Below, one piece after another: positions 46,801 to 57,989 of a stretch of 64,000 nucleotides of DNA (positions are counted from its first letter, which is position 1; each line of letters starts with the position of its first letter). Position numbers and translations under genes: made by a program. The DNA comes from Chamaelirium japonicum (Eukaryota > Streptophyta > Magnoliopsida > Liliales > Melanthiaceae), in NCBI GenBank assembly GCA_947650365.1, contig OX393549.1:33155126-33219125 (forward strand). The letters are read 5' to 3'. The notes beneath the pieces were generated by a model. That model saw only the letters and a list, made by a program, of their open reading frames with translations, searched no databases and had not been told where the DNA came from.

Positions 46801-49110
46801 CCTTAGAAGTTCTGCGTTTATTATCTCTAACTTGTTAAAGCTAAAGTCTCTGATAACGTCTTCAAAGGTTCCAAACAAGGATGCAAGACAGACGTCTTCC
46901 ACCACCTCGTCATCTGACACCATGTCTTTGGAATCTAGTTCGATCTGGAACTCAAAGATGTGTTCCCGAACAAGTATACCCACAGATATCTCGGTACCGA
47001 CAAGTATCTTGGTCGATAAGCGATGAGTCTACCGACTTCGCCTAGCAGACATCTTATGCAAGTAAAACTTTATTTGAGAAGACCCGGCATATCTCTGACT
47101 TGCTTCTAAGGAGTTGTCCGCAAGTATGCTATGACACAGAACTTGCACATCTCCTCAGACTCTCGCTAGTCATCATATGCTCTAGTTAGTGCCCTAGTGA
47201 TATCTGGACCCATTAGGTCTAGTACAGGGATATTTAGATTACATGCCAATGTACGTTTACTACCCTAAGCATAAGCTAAAGATAGCGCTTTCGCTCTATG
47301 TAGTTAAAGACCCGATAAATGGTTCTCTTATGGGATAGCGGATAGGGGAACTATATGGTTGAATGAAAACAAATACAAAATAACTTATTTTATGGATTTT
47401 TGAAAATAAGCTAATTATATCCAAATGTCAGCGCTACCCTCACAGCGAAGACACCTCTATGGATTAATTAACCATGTATGTAAGATCTCGGAATTGACTG
47501 CACCTGTCCTAGGGGGCATCATGCAACGTCAATCCGCTCACACGGGCCTTTCCTTGACCCAGTCCAAATCTGTCAACTAAGGGCTTTGATGGACCATGGT
47601 TGTCCTTTTGGCCAGTGCCACGTGATCCCCATTGTCTGAGCAACGAATGTCTCACGTCCACTTTGGATGCTTACCCACAAGCCTAGATAGTTACGACACG
47701 GGAGTTCATGCGGCCCCCACTAGGGTGGGATGAAAAGCCTTCTCTCCTCACCCTGTAACCGCCATATCCCAAAGGAGACTGTTAAGTCTTCTGGCATGGA
47801 AAAAACATAACCCTCATCCTAGGGGGTGCGAGTTATGCCCTTCCACCCAGACACAAAGCAGTTGGTTGTGGAGGCCAAAGGATCTCGACGAGTCCTCTTA
47901 CACATCCCTTATTATAGTTGAGGGTTATTTAATGCAAGTATGAGTGTACACTAAGGTCAAGACAACCTATACACTAGACCCTGGTCATACCGTGTTTCCA
48001 CTAGCGTTTCAAGCCTTTCGCGAAACATTAATTGATCTCGGAATATCATAGTCCCTGCCTCGAGTGGATTTCTCCACTCAAGGGTCACATTACATATTCC
48101 AAGAACATCGATGCTCTGCAAACTTGGCTATCACGCTAATGCCCTAGAGCCTAGCCTAAGGTCAGACTGACTGAAAATGTCTTCCACTACCATGACGCCT
48201 TGCTTATAAATTTGACGAATGATGTCATAGTAGAATTCCAACTCATTCTAGGTTTCGATGCTGGTCAAATAGGCACACCCGACTAATCGGGTGTTGACCT
48301 AATGGTGGCATAACCAAATATGAGAAATTCTTGCTATCATCAAGGGTCAATTAAATAATAGGCGCCACTAGTGAAATTCTATCCTAATAAGGTCACTAGG
48401 ACCCGAGGGAAAATGGCATCCCTCTAACACAGATAATTAAATTATCGCATCGGGGTTCTCCACAGAAATATAAAGAGCAGAAGAAAGAAACAATCCATAC
48501 AACTGAATCAAGTTCAGGGTCCGACCCCTGAACCTGACTGGCACAGCACAGGCTCTTTGTCTCCTTCGCAAGGTTCCTCGATCCGGTGCTAGCCTCTGTG
48601 TACGATCTCCTGACGCTTTATGTCCTTTGTCGTCATCGTGTATGCTTCGCTAGATCGCCATCATCCTCCAAGATTCCGCTCGTCCTCCCGGTGGTGGATC
48701 TTCACGGCAAGTCCTCCTCTTCAATCTGTAACTGAAAAAGCTATAGTACGCTTCGAGCAAGTGCTCGCTCATACACAATTTTCTAGAACAAAAAGGAAAA
48801 ACAAACCTAACAAAAAAGCCTGAAAATCAAGGGTGGTCAACTTCCACCACTTGCCCAACTATGGCTCTAAAACCTATCCACACACAGAAGAAAAAACATC
48901 CAGACAATATTCGCTAACACGGGGTCCGACCCCCGGTAGCAAACATTCACATATCCAGATTAATTAAAAGCGGCGCCCTGCAAGAACAATTTATAGAATA
49001 TACAATATATACTATGCATGATCTACTCATAGAACCCCGATGGCGGCACATACTATTCATGCACACACATGACGGTTTCATGAAAAACATGAAACGCACA
49101 CCACTAGCGT
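43854..49110 (-). pseudogene. Decayed Copia gag-pol of the inner element
   Basis: Recognisable pieces on the minus strand: Gag (46983-46777; FEDVIRDFSFNKLE), integrase (46001-45744; ISERRNRTLFDMVRSMM), RT (about 45060-44900; DYVKTISLVAMPKSI, WLMDVKT) and the RT active box at 44680-44691, where YVDD has become YVNN. Stops and frameshifts interrupt the rest. A leader of about 2 kb separates the primer site from gag; its text is mirrored at 52248-54350. Confidence 0.8.
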
Positions 49111-49122
49111 GCTCTGATACCA
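49111..49122 (-). promoter_or_regulatory. Primer binding site of the inner Copia element
   Basis: The minus strand reads TGGTATCAGAGC, the initiator Met tRNA type, two bases after the 5' LTR end. Confidence 0.9.
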
Positions 49123-49124
49123 AT

Positions 49125-51330
49125 TGTTGGAAATAAATCCATGGCAGGCCCGCAGCGGAAGCAATGTGAAGGTCCGAGGACCGTGAGCGGTGTGTGTTAT
49201 ATATCAAAATTTTCATCGAAACGATCTACATATGCGTGTATTTATCTAGCATGGCAACTACGCGAACCCCTAACGATGATCTAACGCGAAAGAACAATCT
49301 AGCATGTATGCATGTTCTATCTATGCTAGATCTACATGTTACAGATCATACCTGCGTGCGGATTCTTTCATCGCGACAAGTTTCTTCTTTGTCGATAGAG
49401 ACGGGCTCGGATTTGCTCAACATAGCTTTGGTGCAACGGCCATAACTTTCTGCTCCGGACTCCGATTGGGCTGAAATTTGAACTGCAGGTAGCAAACTTC
49501 GAGATGCAACATTTGCAAAACTTGCGAGAGATGCCTTCTAGTTCACCCGATCTCTCACGATGCACAGCACCTCGTCGATGGATCTCTGAGTGCCTCCATT
49601 CGATAAGTCTTCTCCTTCTACGAAACACCACGCGAGGAAGACGAGTCGCCATCTAATGGCGCAAGCGAGGGAGAGAGACACGAGAGAGGAGATGAGAAGA
49701 GACGAGAGGGGGGCGGCTAGGGTTTCCCCATAGCTTGGCCGGCCCTTTAGGGCTTGCAATATGCATGGCCCTAGGCTTATGGATAAGCCTAGTGCAGATA
49801 TGATTGACTGATTCAAACCTCTCCCTATATATCTCTTATTTTATCTCTATTTTTTCCTTGTTTTTGAAAACGGTCAAAACCAGCCCGTTTTCTGCGCCTC
49901 ATGACCGGCCCTTTTATCGGAGGCAACAACCTCCTGAAACCAATAGGGCCGGCCTTGACCAGTCTCTCAACACTTAGGGCCGGCCCCCCTAGTACATAGT
50001 GACGCATGGTATGACCAAAACGCCCTTATGTCACTAGTTGGTCGTTCCTCGTGTACGAGACTTTGCAAGGCACACATAAGTGAAGTGCACCAGTGATTTC
50101 ACTATTCTCTGAGGTTCTCGTAGGGTGCCCCTAGTGAAGTCAACTAGTCAACTCGCAACATGTCCCGGTGCATCGCACCCATGTAGCAAAGTCTACTTAT
50201 GACAAGGAATTGCTACATGCGTCTCTGCACTAACCTAGGGTTTCCCCTTAGTGCACACACGTAGCTACGCATCTACCGTGCACTAGTGCGAAGCACTCAC
50301 GGAGCGTAGGCTTGGACTTCTCGCTTCCTCTAACTACGTTCTGTGTTCCGAGGAGATGGTATAAGAACCATATATAATGTCAATAAGGTGGAACCTTCAG
50401 GGACCAGGGTTCATGGCTTCCAACTTAGACTCGATCGACACACTACCCGAGTGTACCATCGATCCTCTGAGTCCGAGTTAACCTGCGTAGCCACCCAGAG
50501 TGCGACGCAGGCTGCACTTCAATTCTCCCGGACTTACTATGTTCTCCCTCATACCCTTGCTTTCTATTTAGTATGGTAAACTCGTTGTCCCTCTATCTAG
50601 TGCCATGATGCAACTCGAGCGGTGGAGAATACCATCAGACTCGAGTGCTTATATGACTCGGTTCCATTCAGGTTGACCACATATATCGTACCTCCGATTA
50701 CTCTTACGAGCAATCGAATCCGTCACCAGTCCAACTGATGACCACCTGGCCAGGGTTTAATACGACGTAGGTCAGACCAAGGAACGCACCTCCCGTTAGG
50801 GGTGTGGATAGCCTGCAGGAGTGAAATGCTGATACAACGCCAGCCGGGTAACCCAGTACATCGTGGTTTTGGATCACTGCATCCGGATCCTCACACATTG
50901 GTGCGCCAAAGCACCACACAACTGGTTAGTCCACCAGACATGGTTCCTCAGGGTTTAGGACTTTTTTACCCTAAGCAGAAATACGGTTTAGTGCACCGGT
51001 GTCTACTCACCGATCTGTGCACCGTGTTGGTTCCGTTCGGCCACAGACATTGTGCCTAGTAATGACCGTGGTGAAGACACCCACGCTCTGTTATCCCAAC
51101 AGCTTATCCTGATAGGACGACCAACCCTAATCAGAGCTGCGAACGTATTTAGGTTATATGGGACCAGTCCTTTGAGTCTCCCACTCAAGTGGATTACCAT
51201 GTAGACATGGCTCTCTGTTCTGTAATCAGAACACGTACTAACGTACGTACCAATATGCAATCATATACTATCAACCATACATAGCTAAACTATAGGTTTT
51301 TATGAGCTGTGGACCTCACCAATTCTAACA
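49125..51330 (-). repeat. Inner Copia 5' LTR, 2206 bp, with two deletions
   Basis: Compared with the 3' LTR it lacks about 65 bp near 49518 (from the sequence at 41950-42012) and about 38 bp near 49768 (42252-42290), the latter containing the TATA-like motif. Otherwise it is co-linear with scattered substitutions. Confidence 0.88.
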
Positions 51331-51335
51331 GTTGC

Positions 51336-52233
51336 CTCCAATGAAGGGGTCGGTCATGAGGCACACAAAATGGACTGGTTTTGTCCGTTTTCAAAACCAA
51401 GGAAAAGATAGAGATAAAAAAGAGATATATAGGAAGAGGTTTGAATTAGTTGAACCTTATCCGTACTAGCCTCATCCATAAGGATAGGACAACCCTATAT
51501 ATAAGTAATGGGGGAGAGGGGGGTCGGTGATAACAAGCCCTAGGGGGTCGGCCATGCCATGGGGAAACCCTAGCCGCCCCCTCTCCTCTCTTCTCTTCTC
51601 CTCTCTCGTCTCTCTCTCCCTCGCTTGCGCCATTAGATGACGACTCGTCTTCCTCGCGTGGTGTTTCGTAGAAGGAAAAGGCTTGTCGGATGGAGGCACT
51701 CAGAAATCCATCGACGAGGTGCCGTGCATCGTGTGAGATCGGGTGAACTAAAAGGCATCTCCTGCAACCTTTTACTGTCCAGAATCTACACAGAAAATCA
51801 ACGTTGTTTCTGTGATTCCGGAAGCTACAGAAGTCCAAATGAGGTGAAACTTATTGCAAAAGTTGCATCTTGAAGTTGGCTACCTACAGTCCAAATTTCA
51901 GCCCAATCTGAGTTTAGAGCAGAAACCAAAGCATATCAAGCAGAACCGAGCCCGTCTCCATCGACAAAGAAGAAACTTGTCGCAGTGAAAGAAACCGCAC
52001 GCAGGTATGATCTCTAATATATAGATCTAATATAAATAGAACATGCATGCATGCTAGATTGTTCTTTCGTGTTAGATCGACTTTAGGGGTTCGCATAGTT
52101 GTCATGCTAGATTTATACACGCATGTGTAGATCGTTTCGATGAAAATTTTGATATACAATGCACACCGCTCATGGTCTTCGGACCTTCACTTTGCTTCCG
52201 CTGCGGGCCTCTACCATGTAATTATTTCCAACA
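51336..52233 (+). repeat. Outer Copia 5' LTR, second part
   Basis: The last 898 bp, with a TATA-like ctatatataag at about 51494-51504 and the end TTTCCAACA at 52233. The combined LTR length matches the inner element's LTRs. Confidence 0.88.
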
Positions 52234-52235
52234 AT

Positions 52236-52247
52236 TGGTATCAGAGC
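52236..52247 (+). promoter_or_regulatory. Primer binding site of the outer Copia element
   Basis: TGGTATCAGAGC, two bases after the LTR end, the same arrangement as in the inner element. Confidence 0.92.
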
Positions 52248-54552
52248 ACACTAGTGGTGTGCGTTTTATTTTTTTCATGAAACCATCTTGTGCGCGCATG
52301 AATAGTATGTGCCGCCATCGGGGTTCTACGAGTAGATCATGCATAGTATATATTATATGTTCTATGAATTATTCTTACAGGACACTGCTTCTAAAATTTA
52401 ATCTAGATATGTGATTGATTGCTACCGGGGGTCGGACCCCATGTTAGCGAATATATCTGGATATGTTTTCTTCTGTGTGTGGATAGGTTTTAGAGCCGTA
52501 GTTGGGCAAGTGGTGGAGGTTGACCACCCTTGATTCCCTGGCTTTTTGCTAGGTTTGTTTTTCCTTTTCGTTCTAGGAAATTGTGTACGAGCGAGCACTT
52601 GCTCGAAGCCTACTAGAGCTTTTTCGGTTACAGATTGTAAGAGGAGGACTTGCCGTGGAGATCCACCACCGGGAGGATGAGCGGAACCTTGGAGGACGAT
52701 GGCGATCCGATAAAGCGTACACGATGACGGTAAAGGACGAAAGCGTCAGGAGAACGTATACAGAGGCTTGTACCGGATCGAGGAACCTTGTGAAGAAGAC
52801 AGAGAGCCTGCACTGTGCCAGTCAGGTTCAGGGGTCAGACCCTGAACTTGATTCAGTTGTGTGGTTGTTTCTTTCAATAGTTCTTTATATTTCAGTAGAA
52901 AACCCCGATGCGATAATTTAATTATCTGTGTTAGAGTGATGCCCTTTCCCTTCGGGTCCTAGCGACCTTATTAGGATAGTATTCCACTAGTGACGCCTAT
53001 TATTTAATTGACCCTTGATGATAGCATGAATTTCTCATATTTGGTTATGCCACCATGAGGTCAACACCCAATTAATCGGGTGTGCCTATTTGGCCAGCAT
53101 CGAAACCTAGAATGAGTTGGAATTCTACTATGATATCATTTATCAAATTTATAAGCGAGGTGCCATGGTAGTGGGAGACCTTTCCTATCTATCAGACCTT
53201 AGGCTAGGCTCTAGGGCATTAGTGTGATAGCTAGGTTTGCGGAGCATCGATGTTCTTGGGATATGTAACGTGACCCTTGAGTGGAAAAATCCACTTGAGG
53301 CAGGGACTATGATATTCCAAGATCGATTAAAACTTCGCGAAAGGCATGAAACGCTAGTGGGAGCACGGTATGACCAGGGTCTAGTGTATAGGTTGTCGTG
53401 ACTTTAGTGTATACTAATACTTGCATAAAATAACCCTCAAATTTAATAAGAGATGCAAGAGAGAACTTTTAGAGATCATCTGGCCTCCACGGCCAATCAC
53501 TTCGTGCTCGGGTGGGAGGGCATAACTCAACAACTCCCTCGGATGAGAGCTGTGCTTTTCCATGCCAAACAACTTAGTGATCTCCCTTGGGATATGGCGA
53601 TTACGGCACCAAGGGTTTTAGGGCTTTACTCACCCTCGTGGGGGCCGTTTGAACTTCCGTTCCGTAATTGCCTAGGCTCATGGATAAGCATCCGAAGTAC
53701 ACATGAGGTATTCGTTGCGAAGACAATGGTGATGACGTGGTACTGGCCAAAAGATAATTATGGTTCATCAAAGCCCTTAGTTGGCAGATTTGGATAGGGT
53801 CAAGGGAAAGACCCGTGTAAGCGGAAGACCTGCACACTGCCCCCTCGGACAGGTGTAGCCGATTTCGAGATCTTACATATATGGTTAAATTAATCCATAG
53901 AGGTGTCTTCGCTGTGAGGGTAGCGCTGACATTTGGATATAATTAGTTTGTTTTAAAAATCCATAAAATAAGTTTTCCTGCATTCTTTTTTATTCAACCA
54001 TATAGTTCCCCTATCTGTTATCCCATAGTTATCGGGTTTCTAACTACGTAGAGCGGAAGCGCTATCTTTAGCTTATGCTTAGGGTAGTAAACGTACATTG
54101 GCTTCCAATCTAAATATCCCTGTACTAGACCTAACGGGTCCAGATATCACTAGGGCACTAACTAGGGCATATGATAGCTAGCGAGAGTCTGAGGAGATGT
54201 GCAAGTTCTGTGTCATAGCAGACTTGCGAACAACTCCTTAGAAGCAAGTCAGAGATATGTCGGGTCTTCTTAAATAAAGTTTTACTTGCATTAGATTCTG
54301 GAAGGCGAAATCAGTAGACTTATTGTTTTTCCACTAAGATACTTATCGGTACCGAGATGTCTGAGGGTATGCTTGTTCGGGAACACATACTTGAGTTCTA
54401 GATTGAACTAGATTCCATAGACATAGTACGAGATAACGAGGTGGTGGAAGACGTATGTCTTGTATTCTTGTTTGGAACCTTTGAAGGCATTGTTAGAGAC
54501 TTTAGCTTTAACAAGCTAGAGATGACAAATGTAGAACTTCTAATGAGATTTC
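52248..54552 (+). pseudogene. Outer Copia leader and start of a broken gag
   Basis: About 2.1 kb of leader, including an unrecognised 112-codon frame at 52583-52921, then gag at about 54358-54552 (DFSFNKLEMTN), the counterpart of 46983-46777. This gag has a stop where the inner copy reads through, and is cut at 54553 by the Tat LTR. Confidence 0.7.
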
Positions 54553-54584
54553 TGTGGGTGCAAATTTTGGCATAAATCTACCAC

Positions 54585-54886
54585 GGGACCCACCGGCCCT
54601 ACCTGGTGGGCCCACGAGGACTACAGCGGGACCCACCGGCCCTGCCTGGTGGGCCCACGAGGACTACAGCGGGACCCACCGGCCCTGCCTGGTGGGCCCA
54701 CGAGGACCACAGCGAGACCCACCGGCCCTGCCTGGTGGGCCCACGAGGACTACAGCGGGACCCACCGGCCCTGCCTGGTGGGCCCACGAGGACTACAGCG
54801 GGACCCACCGGCCCTGCTTGGTGGGCCCACGAGGACTACAGCGGGACCCACCAGCCCTGCCTGGAGGACCCCCGAAGACAACCGCA
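54585..54886 (+). repeat. 43-bp tandem repeat, seven units, in the Tat LTR
   Basis: Each unit runs gggacccaccggccct...ggactacagc. Units 1-6 are nearly identical (54585-54842); unit 7 is diverged. Because 43 is not a multiple of three, the array reads open in all plus frames and in minus frames; these ORFs are artefacts. It lies upstream of the TATA box, where LTR enhancers usually sit. Confidence 0.93.
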
Positions 54887-54956
54887 GGGCCCGCAACTTT
54901 ACCTGGAGAATCCCCAGATACTACAGCGGAAACCGCCATTCGCCACCCGGAATGCC

Positions 54957-54964
54957 TATAAATA
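54957..54964 (+). promoter_or_regulatory. TATA box of the Tat LTR
   Basis: TATAAATA in an otherwise GC-rich LTR, about 400 bp before the LTR end. Confidence 0.75.
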
Positions 54965-55376
54965 GCAGAGCCTTCGAATGTAAAAAGGATCGAGATCCAC
55001 AAATCTGATTTCCACTCTGAGATCTGACTTTCAGAACCAGAGCTCTGGGATTTCAAACTTCCGATCTACCATCTCCCTTTGATCTTCTTTCAGAAAGATC
55101 AGTGTTTACAGTGATACTCGGCCTGTCGAGATCACTTCAACATAAGTGTTAGTGAATTCGGGTTGCACCCTATAGCACGGAGACGTAGGCTTCGGCTGAA
55201 CTCCGAGATCACTTCTCGTGTCAAACTCTCTCTCTGATTGCATCTCTCTGTTTACAAATCAAAAGCTTCAACTTCGATCAACAGATCGACCAACGATCTT
55301 CGACGTCAACACGAACATTCAATTGACTGGTGCTGCGAGAGTCTTCGGGTCGGCACGAAGATTTTCCCCCACAGTT

Positions 55377-55392
55377 TGGCGCCGTCTGTGGG
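55377..55392 (+). promoter_or_regulatory. Primer binding site of the Tat element
   Basis: TGGCGCCGTCTGTGGG, starting three bases after the LTR. The first seven bases fit a tRNA ending GGCGCCA, as plant Asp tRNA does; the tRNA species is not settled by eye. Confidence 0.75.
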
Positions 55393-55520
55393 ATTCGAGC
55401 GAGAAGCTGTGTTCTCTCTTTACTTCAACTACCAGATCAATAGCCAAACTTCCTCGCCCCCTCGGTTGATCAGACAACTGATCGGACGTCGGCAATCTCG
55501 TTGTACCCTTCGCACACTGA

Positions 55521-57989
55521 ATGGCGAGAACCAAACATCAGGGCCAACCAGAAGGAAGTAACACTCAACATCAACCTCGTCCTGAGACTCGTTCAATGAG
55601 TCAAAGGCTCAACTTCGGGCAGCCCCTTGCTGTTCCCGAAATGGGGGTTCATTCAGGAAGCGGGAGATCGGTCGATCGACCGATCGCCCCTCATCCTCAT
55701 CAATCAATTGGGCAGACTGTCCCTGCTCCTGCTGAAGATCCTCCATCGACTTACTAGATCTCTGCAATCGATTTCCAACTACTCCAATTGGCGAAGCAAA
55801 ACGCCACCCTCACTGCTGAGAGGGATGCTCTGAAGAAGGCAGCTTCCGAAGCTGGAATTGCTATTCCGATCCCCTCCGCAAGTGAGAGGGTTGATCCTCC
55901 TCGACATTCAATTTACTCCGAACAACGGAGGTCAATGGGCACTGATGCTCTCGAGAGAATTCGACGCGACCCAACTCCCTCTGCTGCTCCTTGGAAGCAG
56001 AGTGTTTGGGATCGTCTTGAAGACGAGTCCTCCCAATCTTCATCTGGTCGTAACTGCGACAAAAGAGCACCATCGAAGCTCAACCTGCCAAGGAAGCACC
56101 AAATGAAAGGCGCTCCTTCAAAGAGTAGAGTCTCCCCTTCCATTCCACTCCAACGTGGACTTGGATCGGACCTTCGACATCGACTTCGACCGGCAAACAC
56201 TTCAATACCAGAGCAAGACCTTGCGATCTTGCCTCTTGACCCACCTCTAGGTCGAGGACATGGTCGTAGGGATGGGTATTCCTCTGCCGGACCTCTACAT
56301 CGAAGTCTCTTCGATACCACCTTTCCAAGAGGATGGAGAACTCCTATCCTCCCCAAATTCAACTGTATCAGAGGAGATCCAAGCCTCCATATACTTGCCT
56401 TCAAGCAAGCTCTAACGCCACACGAAGAGGAGAACAACGTGCTCTGCCGCACCTTCGCGGGAAGTCTCGACGAGCCTTCACTCGACTGGTATCACAACCT
56501 CCGAGCTGGATCCATTACCCAGTTCGGTGTTTTGGCTAACCTCTTTGTGCAGCATTACCAGCTCAACCTGAAACCCGAGAAGAAGCTCGACTCTCTATAT
56601 CGACTAAGGATGGGTGCAGATGAGACTCTCCGCAGCTTCACGAGGAGGTTTCGCAACGAGCATGCTGCTCTCTCTGGAAGGCATCTGGATGATGAAGCCA
56701 TCATGTTGGCTTTCCAGAACGCTCTCCGCTTCGATCTACACATCTACAACGACTTCATCCGCAATCCCCCTCCTTCTCTGGGAGCTATGTTCGATCGAAT
56801 TCAGAGGGAGATTGAGGTGGAAGACGATCAAGTCGCTCGAAAAGGGCGAGAAACTAAGAAAAGGCCTGCTGAAAGAGAAGCACCTAAATATGCTGCAAAG
56901 GCTCACAACACTGAAGCAGCAGCCCCTCCGGCCAACAAAAGATCAAAGAATGATGGGCGTCGATCTCCAACGAAGACCACTTTCACCGAGTGGAACATGC
57001 CAGTCGAGCAGATACTCGATCGTATTCAACACGACGAGTATCTTCGGAGGCCCAATCCTCTTCAACCAAATTCCAAATTCACAGCAGACAAAACAGTCTA
57101 CTGTGAATTCCATCGAAGTCACGGCCATTCCACCGATCGGTGTTTTCGACTGAAATTCCATCTTGAAGACCTATTGCGAGAAGGCTATCTTCAAGAGTTC
57201 GTTAGAGGCGGACACAATCAACATCGGACCTCTGCAAAGGGGAAAGAAGTGTGTTGGATACATCAAATCTCCTCTAACCGGCAAACTATCTCTGTGAATG
57301 CCAATGTTTTTGGTATTCATGGAACATTGCACAATCAAAGTCTGACTGGGAAAGAGGTGGATCGCCAAGTTCGACGCATCTTCCACGTTCGTTCTACTGC
57401 GAGCAAAGAAGATACCTGGATCGAGAAACCCATCGAAGGTCTTTCTTGGCCATCAATCGTCTTCAACGACACTGATCTTCAAGGAGTCCATACTCCACAT
57501 CGAGACCCTCTGGTCTTGAAACTCATTATCGACGGCAGCACTGTCAACCGGATCCTCATCGACACCGGAAGCTCCATCGACATTATGTTCTCGGACTGTT
57601 TCAAACGTCTGGGACATAAGTATCAAAGCCTCGACGTCGTCCCGACTGTGATCACCGGCTTCAATGGTGAACAAAGCATCACAGTGGGCGAATCCAGATT
57701 TACTATCGACCTCAGCCGAGAGACTCGAGTCTCGGTGAGGTTTGCAATCGTCGAAGGAATGTCTAGTTACAACGCCATTCTTGGGCGACCATTCCTCCAT
57801 CAGATCAATGCCATCTCCTCCTCTTACCATCAACTACTCAAGTTTGCAACTGGAGAAGGCATCGTCTGCATTCGAGGCGATCAGCAAGCTGGAAGATCTT
57901 GTGAAGCTGCTGCTGCTAAAACAGATCGAAAGATCAATATTGCTCCTCCAAAGCGGCCACGAGATGAAGCTGGTCCCTCTTCTAAATAG
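55521..57989 (+). pseudogene. Tat gag-protease, with one internal TAG
   Basis: This reads from ATG 55521 (MARTKHQG) in one frame, broken by TAG at 55755-55757, and ends at TAG 57987-57989. Order: a low-complexity N-terminus; a heptad-like stretch after the stop (LTAERDALKKAASEAG, about 55806); the retrotransposon Gag domain (56330-56740; WYHNLRAGSITQFGVL, FTRRFRNEH); a basic region; a modified zinc-binding motif CEFHRSHGHSTDRC at about 57102-57143; and aspartic protease with IDTGSS (Asp codon 57561-57563) and later ILGRPFL. Gag would form the particle and protease would process it. The internal TAG would stop most translation after 78 codons, unless read through. Confidence 0.88.

Larger units (their letters stand above)
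41524..51330 (-). mobile_element. Long-LTR Copia element (inner copy), complete but defective, 9807 bp
   Basis: LTRs at 41524-43853 (2330 bp, 3' on the minus strand) and 49125-51330 (2206 bp, 5'), with an internal part of 5271 bp. Perfect target duplication GTTGC (41519-41523 and 51331-51335). The primer site (minus TGGTATCAGAGC, 49111-49122) lies two bases from the 5' LTR; a weak polypurine tract agtgggagat is at 43854-43863. The coding region is badly decayed. It lies in reverse inside the LTR of another member of its own family. Confidence 0.93.
40116..54552 (+). mobile_element. Long-LTR Copia element (outer copy), interrupted twice
   Basis: The 5' LTR starts TGTTAGAATTGG at 40116 and ends TTCCAACA at 52233. 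It is split at 41523/51336 by a whole element of the same family; without the insert it is about 2306 bp. A primer site follows at 52236. The internal region runs to 54552, where a Tat retrotransposon has inserted in gag; the rest and the 3' LTR are outside the window or lost. The GTTGC repeated at 51331-51335 is the right target duplication of the inner element. Confidence 0.88.
54553..55373 (+). repeat. 5' LTR of the Tat element, 821 bp
   Basis: It starts TGTGGG and ends CCCACA, a 6-bp inverse pair with TG...CA borders. Near the start is a 43-bp tandem array. A TATA box TATAAATA is at 54957-54964, so transcription probably starts about 30 bp further on. Confidence 0.9.

Noticed and set aside
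54554..55056. Collagen-like Pro/Gly-rich ORFs on both strands
   Set aside because: They come from the 43-bp tandem array in the LTR, which is open in every frame.
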